Assembly (NCBI GenBank): GCA_944322845.1
Contig: CALUQE010000021.1
Location: 1-35,904, forward strand
DNA from: Candidatus Gastranaerophilales bacterium
GTDB lineage: Bacteria > Cyanobacteriota > Vampirovibrionia > Gastranaerophilales > Gastranaerophilaceae
Length of the DNA: 35,904 bases
Direction: 5' to 3'
The notes under the pieces were generated by a model. The model worked only from the letters and a program-made list of their open reading frames with translations. It was not told the origin of the DNA and made no database searches. A program made the position numbers and the translations under genes. Positions 31,855 to 35,904 of the stretch are shown here, piece after piece (within the stretch, counting starts at the first letter, position 1; every line of letters starts with the position of its first letter).

Positions 31855-33483
31855 ATGTTTAAAACATGTTTAAAAACTTTTGCAGGGGATTGTCTGGGGA
31901 GCTTAAACGCATCTATTGTTGCGCTTCCGCAGGCTCTGGCTTTTGGTGTGGCTACAGGGTTTGGAGCCGGGGCAGGCGTGTGGGGTGCTATAATTCTGAC
32001 TTTTGTATCAGGAATTCTGGGCTCAAGAATCCCTCTTGTTTCAGGTATTACAGGACCTGTAACAATTGTTGTTGCTTCGATTATGGCGGCACTGAATGCG
32101 AACATTTCATCTGTTATTCTTGTAATGTTTATGGCAGGGATTCTGCAAGTTGTGCTTTCTTTAACTTCACTGCCGGCAATTGTAAAATACGTTCCGTATC
32201 CGGTAATTTCAGGATTTATGAACGGCGTCGGAGTGATTATAATACTTATGCAGCTTAATCCGATTATCGGACATCCTGTTATGTCTAATACAATAGTGAG
32301 TATCAGTTCGTTTTTTACAAATCTTTCTTACATGAACAAAGACGCGCTGTTTATCGGAGTTTTAACTCTTGCTATTGTATTTGCAATACCGAAAAAATTT
32401 AATAAAATTATCCCCGGTCAGGCAATTGCACTGGTTATCTGCACCTTCGTCTCCATAAAAATGGGGTTGAATGTAGAAAGGATTTCAGAAATTTCAATTT
32501 CTTTTCCGGCGCTTACTCTTCCGAAAGCCAACCTGCATGATGTTATTACATATTTTCATTATGCAGTCACTCTTGCAATAGTTTTATCTTCGGAAAGTCT
32601 GCTTACCCTCCTTGTTGCGGATTCGCTTCTTAAAACAAAGACTTCATCAAAAAGTATGCTTTTCTCGCAGGGGGTCGGAAATATGGTCTGCGCGCTCACC
32701 GGCTCCGTTCCGGGTTCTGCCGCCACTATGAGAACCGTTGCAGCAATAAATTCCGGCTCTTCAACAAGGATTACCGCAATGATTTGTCCTGTAATTCTTT
32801 TGTTTTTATTATTTAAACTCTCCGGCTTTGTAGCACAGATTCCGCTTGCCGTGCTTGCAGGAATTCTGATAAAAATCGGATACGATATTATTGATGTCAA
32901 ATTACTGAAAGTAATCAAATTTGCGCCAAAAGACGATTTGTATGTTCTTGCACTCGTGTTTTTACTCACGGTATTTTATAACCTGATTGTTGCCGTCGGT
33001 GCGGGAATTACCTGCGCTGCACTTCTTTATGCCAAAAGGACGGCAGACAGTGCAAAACTTGTTCAAAAAACGGTTTATGATAAAGAAATTGCCAAACTGG
33101 AAAAAATTCTTGAAAAGGATTACAAACACAAAATCCGTGTTGTACATATTGACGGTCAATTTTTCTTTGGCTCGGCAACCCAGCTTGTTTCACAGTTTGA
33201 AGAAATCCTCGGAACAAAATTTCTTATACTCGATTATTCTTCGGAAAATCTTCTGGATATTTCCGCAATTTTTGCACTTGAGGATATTATAATCAGGCTT
33301 CAGGCGCAGAAGATTAAAATTGTTCTTGTGCTTGAATCAGATGCGGTAAAAGAGCAGTTTGAAAACCACGGAATTATCGCTCAGCTGGGCGAAGAAAATC
33401 TCTTCAAAACAGAAATGGAAGCAATAGAGTTTGCAAAAAGCCGTATTAAAATGAAAGCTAAAAGGGGTAAATTTCGAGAGTAA
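31855..33483 (+). CDS. SulP-family anion transporter with STAS domain
   Basis: 542 aa. Inner-membrane permease for sulfate, bicarbonate or other anions. The family start is clear (GDCLGSLNASIVALPQALAF, GAGVWGAIILTFVSGILGSR), with conserved SGITGPVTIVVASI and VPGSAATMRTVAAINSGSSTR. About ten to twelve hydrophobic segments span residues 10-415. A C-terminal STAS domain covers about 430-530 (VVHIDGQFFFGSATQLVSQF, FLILDYSS, SAIFALEDII). Cyanobacterial BicA-type bicarbonate carriers belong here, but the substrate cannot be decided. It is monocistronic, with its own terminator-like hairpin. Confidence 0.92.
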   Translation: MFKTCLKTFAGDCLGSLNASIVALPQALAFGVATGFGAGAGVWGAIILTFVSGILGSRIPLVSGITGPVTIVVASIMAALNANISSVILVMFMAGILQVVLSLTSLPAIVKYVPYPVISGFMNGVGVIIILMQLNPIIGHPVMSNTIVSISSFFTNLSYMNKDALFIGVLTLAIVFAIPKKFNKIIPGQAIALVICTFVSIKMGLNVERISEISISFPALTLPKANLHDVITYFHYAVTLAIVLSSESLLTLLVADSLLKTKTSSKSMLFSQGVGNMVCALTGSVPGSAATMRTVAAINSGSSTRITAMICPVILLFLLFKLSGFVAQIPLAVLAGILIKIGYDIIDVKLLKVIKFAPKDDLYVLALVFLLTVFYNLIVAVGAGITCAALLYAKRTADSAKLVQKTVYDKEIAKLEKILEKDYKHKIRVVHIDGQFFFGSATQLVSQFEEILGTKFLILDYSSENLLDISAIFALEDIIIRLQAQKIKIVLVLESDAVKEQFENHGIIAQLGEENLFKTEMEAIEFAKSRIKMKAKRGKFRE

Positions 33484-33495
33484 ATTCAGGAGCAT

Positions 33496-33530
33496 ATAGG
33501 GTTGGCACGCTCACGCTTTGCCAACCCTAT
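33496..33530. repeat. REP-like hairpin, copy A (also terminator)
   Basis: ATAGGGTTGGCA (33496-33507) pairs perfectly over 12 bp with TGCCAACCCTAT (33519-33530). The core GGCACGCTCACGCTTTGCC recurs in inverted orientation at 34906-34924. It lies 12 bp after the SulP stop and 18 bp before the convergent 33549 stop, so it probably ends both transcripts. Confidence 0.7.
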
Positions 33531-33548
33531 AACTTGTATTATTTATTT

Positions 33549-34007
33549 CTATTCAGTCCATTTATGGAACATTTCATACATTTGATATACTTCATTCGGC
33601 GTTATGTTCTTGCCGCCTTCTGAAGATTCATCAGAGAAAGTTTTCAGGACAAAATCAATACCTCCATATACGTCAAGCTCTGTCCTACCTGAATTAGAAC
33701 TGCTTATTCCGGCTATAGGTACTTTTTGTTTTGCAATATCAGCTCTTAATTGTACCTGCTCTTCAGGGGTTATATTAGGATTTTTTCCGGTAAAATATTT
33801 ATTTACAGTATTAAATAAAAGAGCTGCATCTTCTGCAAAAGTGTTGTAACCATTTGGTTTATATGTAACTTGTTTACCGTTGCTGTTGCGATAAGTAATA
33901 AAAACTGAGTCGTCATCTTTTTTTATAACAGCCTTGTAAATATATTTTGCTTGATTTTTAGGAGGCTGCTTTGTTCCCTGTTGTGATGTTACTTCTAAAT
34001 TACTCAT
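33549..34007 (-). CDS. Hypothetical protein with acidic EF-hand-like segment
   Basis: 152 aa from the ATG at 34007, which has AGGAG 8 nt upstream; an ATG two codons earlier is too close to that site. No signal peptide. Lys/Gln/Pro-rich N-terminus, then IYKAVIKKDDDSVFITYRNS and NGYNTFAEDAALLFNTVNKY (residues ~25-70). The C-terminus holds DESSEGGKNITPNEVYQMYE, which resembles a degenerate calcium-binding loop. No family is recognised. It shares the no-signal, acidic-loop style with the proteins at 34067 and 8645, so a common lineage-specific secretion or assembly context is possible. Confidence 0.72.
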   Translation of the reverse strand: MSNLEVTSQQGTKQPPKNQAKYIYKAVIKKDDDSVFITYRNSNGKQVTYKPNGYNTFAEDAALLFNTVNKYFTGKNPNITPEEQVQLRADIAKQKVPIAGISSSNSGRTELDVYGGIDFVLKTFSDESSEGGKNITPNEVYQMYEMFHKWTE

Positions 34008-34066
34008 GTTCATTTCTCCTTTTCTCGTATAATATCCTCGTGTTTTTTGTTGTATGTATATAAAAT

Positions 34067-34714
34067 TTACAGATTATTCATAAAATGTTGTAATTCGACT
34101 TTGCTCTGCTGTAATTCCTGCTCAGCAGCTTTCAATGCCGCCTGAGTTTGTGCATATTCTTTCTTATCGCTTTCGCTCGCATTTTTAGATCTGGTTAAGT
34201 AATAAATTCCCAACCCGATAAGTCCGCCGCAAATAGCGCCGACACCTCCGCTAAGCGTTCCGAAGCAAACGAAATTGCTGATACGATTATGCCTAGAGCC
34301 TAGAGCAAGTAAACCGCCAAATACTGTACCTGAGGACAACGCACCATAGATTGTCCCATTTGCCCTATAATCATTTCTTTTTGCAGTTGGACGATTTTCT
34401 ATTTCTGCAAGTTTTTCACGTAAATTAGCGACTTTTGCTTCAGCTTTTTGAACGTTTGCTTCTAATCTAGTTTTTTCCGCAGCTACCGTGCTAACATCAA
34501 ATACCTTTCCTGCTGTTTGAGTTTGTTTATGAATTTTCAAGAACTCCTCGTACTCAGCGTCCAGACCGGCAGATTTAACCTGAGATGTAAAAATTCCCAT
34601 TTCGCAATCATCAAGTACTTTGTTTCCTTTTGTCTCTCCTTCGAATGAACCGTCAACTTTTGCCGCTAACTCTCTCAGTTTTGCGTCCTGAATTTGTGCA
34701 ATAGTAATTCCCAT
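34067..34714 (-). CDS. Hypothetical protein: acidic N-terminal loop, coiled coil, Gly-rich membrane hairpin
   Basis: 215 aa. Excellent Shine-Dalgarno GGAGG 6 nt before the ATG. Residues 1-45 (ITIAQIQDAKLRELAAKVDG, then EGETKGNKVLDDCEMGIF) resemble a widened EF-hand-type acidic loop. 75-110 form a coiled coil (AAEKTRLEANVQKAEAKVAN). 120-175 form two Gly-rich membrane-like segments (TVFGGLLALGS; LSGGVGAICGGLIGLGIYYL). 185-212 form a second coiled coil. A hairpin membrane protein with coiled coils on both sides fits. No known family. The gap 34715-34901 upstream holds no gene. Confidence 0.75.
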   Translation of the reverse strand: MGITIAQIQDAKLRELAAKVDGSFEGETKGNKVLDDCEMGIFTSQVKSAGLDAEYEEFLKIHKQTQTAGKVFDVSTVAAEKTRLEANVQKAEAKVANLREKLAEIENRPTAKRNDYRANGTIYGALSSGTVFGGLLALGSRHNRISNFVCFGTLSGGVGAICGGLIGLGIYYLTRSKNASESDKKEYAQTQAALKAAEQELQQSKVELQHFMNNL

Positions 34715-34901
34715 AATTTTCCTCCTTTTTCCTTTTTTAATATCTTCGTGTAATCCCTATACTCTTATAAAGTTTTTAGGCGGGGCGGAATTTACTACTA
34801 CTACGCGCTCCACGTCTGGATTTTAGCTTTTTAAAATTTGTGTTTACAAAAGTTAATATTTTATGAGCTGTTTAACATTTCTTAACAAATTGAATTAAAA
34901 A

Positions 34902-34928
34902 GGTGGGCAAAGCGTGAGCGTGCCTACC
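34902..34928. repeat. REP-like hairpin, copy B
   Basis: GGTGGGCA (34902-34909) pairs with TGCCTACC (34921-34928), one G-U. The inner 19 nt are the exact reverse complement of the core of the hairpin at 33496-33530. It sits about 40 bp before the start of the ~425-bp tandem repeats. Confidence 0.65.
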
Positions 34929-34965
34929 GATACTCTTTCTTCTTTTGTTTATTATTAATGACGTT

Positions 34966-35390
34966 TTGTACTTTTCTTTCTCTTTTGTTGCGGTTCAAAG
35001 AGTTTTTCAAAAAACTTTCAAGCTTGTAGTCATACCTACAAACCTAATACATTTACCCCGAAAAGGTATCAAAAGAAAGAGAAATAACGCAAATGTTTTC
35101 TACGCTCTTACGAGCGATGGTTTAAATGGCTGTTGCAGGCGGCGCCTGCACTTTTTCGCTCGCTATTGTTATGCTCGCGCATAACACGCTCGCGGCGCAA
35201 AGACTTGTTATTTTTGACAGTGGCGAAGCCCTCCCGAGCGTCTTTTAGCGAGGGTCAAAGTGCGGGTTTACCCGCTGCAGCCATTTGGACTTATGCTCGT
35301 AAGAGCATTGAAAACAACAAAATTTCTTCTTTTTTGCTTCGTTTTTTCTTCTTTTGTTTTTAAAGAAGAAAAAATGAAGAGATAATTTAT
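34966..35390. repeat. ~425-bp tandem repeat, unit 1
   Basis: Non-coding, hairpin-rich unit starting TTGTACTTTT. Hairpins: CGCTC-ttac-GAGCG (35103-35116), TGCAGGC-ggc-GCCTGCA (35134-35150), GTTATGC-tcgc-GCATAAC (35168-35185), CCCTC ... GAGGG (35229-35254), GCGGGT-tt-ACCCGC (35262-35275), ATGCTC-gtaa-GAGCAT (35293-35308) and a 13-bp pyrimidine/purine stem (35342-35354 with 35362-35374). The first 60 bp are slightly more diverged than in the later units. Short open frames here lack start signals and look spurious. Confidence 0.8.
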
Positions 35391-35816
35391 TTGTACTTTT
35401 TTTTCTCTTTTGTTGCGAAATAAAGAGTTTTTCAAAAAACTTTCAAGCTTGTAGTCATGCCTACAAACCTAATACATTTACCCCGAAAAGGTACCAAAAG
35501 AAAGAGAAACAACGCAAACGTTTTCAACGCTCTTGCGAGCGTGAGATTGAATGGCTGTTGCAGGCAGAGCCTGCACTTTTACGCTCGCTATTGTTATGCT
35601 GACGCATAACACGCTCGCGGCGCGAAGGCTTGTTAGTTCTGACAGTGGCGGAGCCCTCCCGAGCGTCTTTTAGCGAGGGTCAAAGTGCGGGTTCACCCGC
35701 AGCATCCATTTGATTTTATGCTCGTAAGAGCATTGTAAACAATGAAAGTTTCTTCTTTTTTGCTTCGTTTTTTCTTCTTTTGTTTTTAAAGAAGAAAAAA
35801 TGAAGAGATAATTTAT
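35391..35816. repeat. ~425-bp tandem repeat, unit 2
   Basis: Direct copy of unit 1 at a period of 425-426 bp. The hairpins keep perfect stems and the loops differ: CGCTC-ttgc-GAGCG (35528-35541), TGCAGGC-aga-GCCTGCA (35559-35575), GTTATGC-tgac-GCATAAC (35593-35610) and GCGGGT-tc-ACCCGC. The pyrimidine-rich end and its 13-bp stem are identical to unit 1. Confidence 0.8.
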
Positions 35817-35904
35817 TTGTACTTTTTTTTCTCTTTTGTTGCGAAATAAAGAGTTTTTCAAAAAACTTTCAAGCTTGTAGTCATGCCTACAAACCTAATA
35901 CATT
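35817..35904. repeat. ~425-bp tandem repeat, unit 3 (cut by the window end)
   Basis: The first 88 bp match unit 2 essentially base for base, from TTGTACTTTTTTTTCTC to CCTACAAACCTAATACATT. The array therefore continues beyond the window. Confidence 0.75.

Noticed and set aside
34945..35861. Several 60-80 codon open frames within the tandem repeats
   Set aside because: They differ between repeat copies, lack ribosome-binding sites and cross hairpins; they appear spurious.
34966..35904. CRISPR array
   Set aside because: The repeats are ~425 bp direct copies with no short repeat-spacer alternation and no cas genes.

Overview
AT-rich, gene-dense chromosomal DNA, almost all of it housekeeping. 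Several signs point to a non-photosynthetic relative of Cyanobacteria, most likely a gut-type Melainabacteria/Vampirovibrionia (Gastranaerophilales-like) bacterium. The tmRNA tag (A-x-x-N-V-V...AA) resembles cyanobacterial tags. Cell-wall and SecDF genes are Gram-negative-like. There are many lineage-restricted hypothetical proteins with LysM, EF-hand-like or Gly-rich segments. The lineage call is inference; it rests on recognition, not on a database search.

Layout. 1-890: tmRNA gene (minus) with promoter and terminator, then a 49-codon small ORF. 884-2035: two minus-strand hypothetical genes. 2107-8608: plus-strand series of a DUF374-type acyltransferase, a Nit2-like amidase, DacB (PBP4), a XerC/D recombinase, a LysM membrane protein, RadA and an amidohydrolase. 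8645-12625: a divergent pair, a giant EF-hand + LysM protein and a small helical protein. 12708-13433: rplT and rpmI with promoter and structured leader. 13498-14103: flavoredoxin-rubredoxin fusion. 14120-14580: two tandem, structured ~220-bp elements, each encoding a 23-24 aa hydrophobic peptide. 14603-17704: family 4 UDG, miaA, a TPR/NHL secreted protein and an HD protein in alternating orientation with tiny overlaps. 17748-19142: an HNH-like protein. 19237-29569 (minus): thrC-proB, pxpA-yvcK, panB-panC-membrane protein-dapA, secD-secF. 29629-30309: a HigB/HigA-type toxin-antitoxin pair with an operator palindrome, lying between hom and thrC. 30537-33483: hom and a divergent SulP transporter. 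33549-34714: two lineage-type hypothetical proteins. 34902-35904: a REP-like hairpin and a tandem array of ~425-bp hairpin-rich repeats running off the window end.

Most noteworthy. (1) The tandem small-peptide elements at 14166-14341 and 14386-14560. Every hairpin is kept by compensatory change: the ends pair with each other, the Shine-Dalgarno sits in a hairpin loop, and the reading frame is itself a palindrome. This fits an undescribed type I toxin-like or regulatory RNA family. (2) A recurring promoter layout in which the -10 box ends 6-7 nt before the ATG and no Shine-Dalgarno is present, implying leaderless mRNAs for at least seven genes. (3) The ~425-bp repeats, whose copies differ mainly in hairpin loops while the stems stay perfect.
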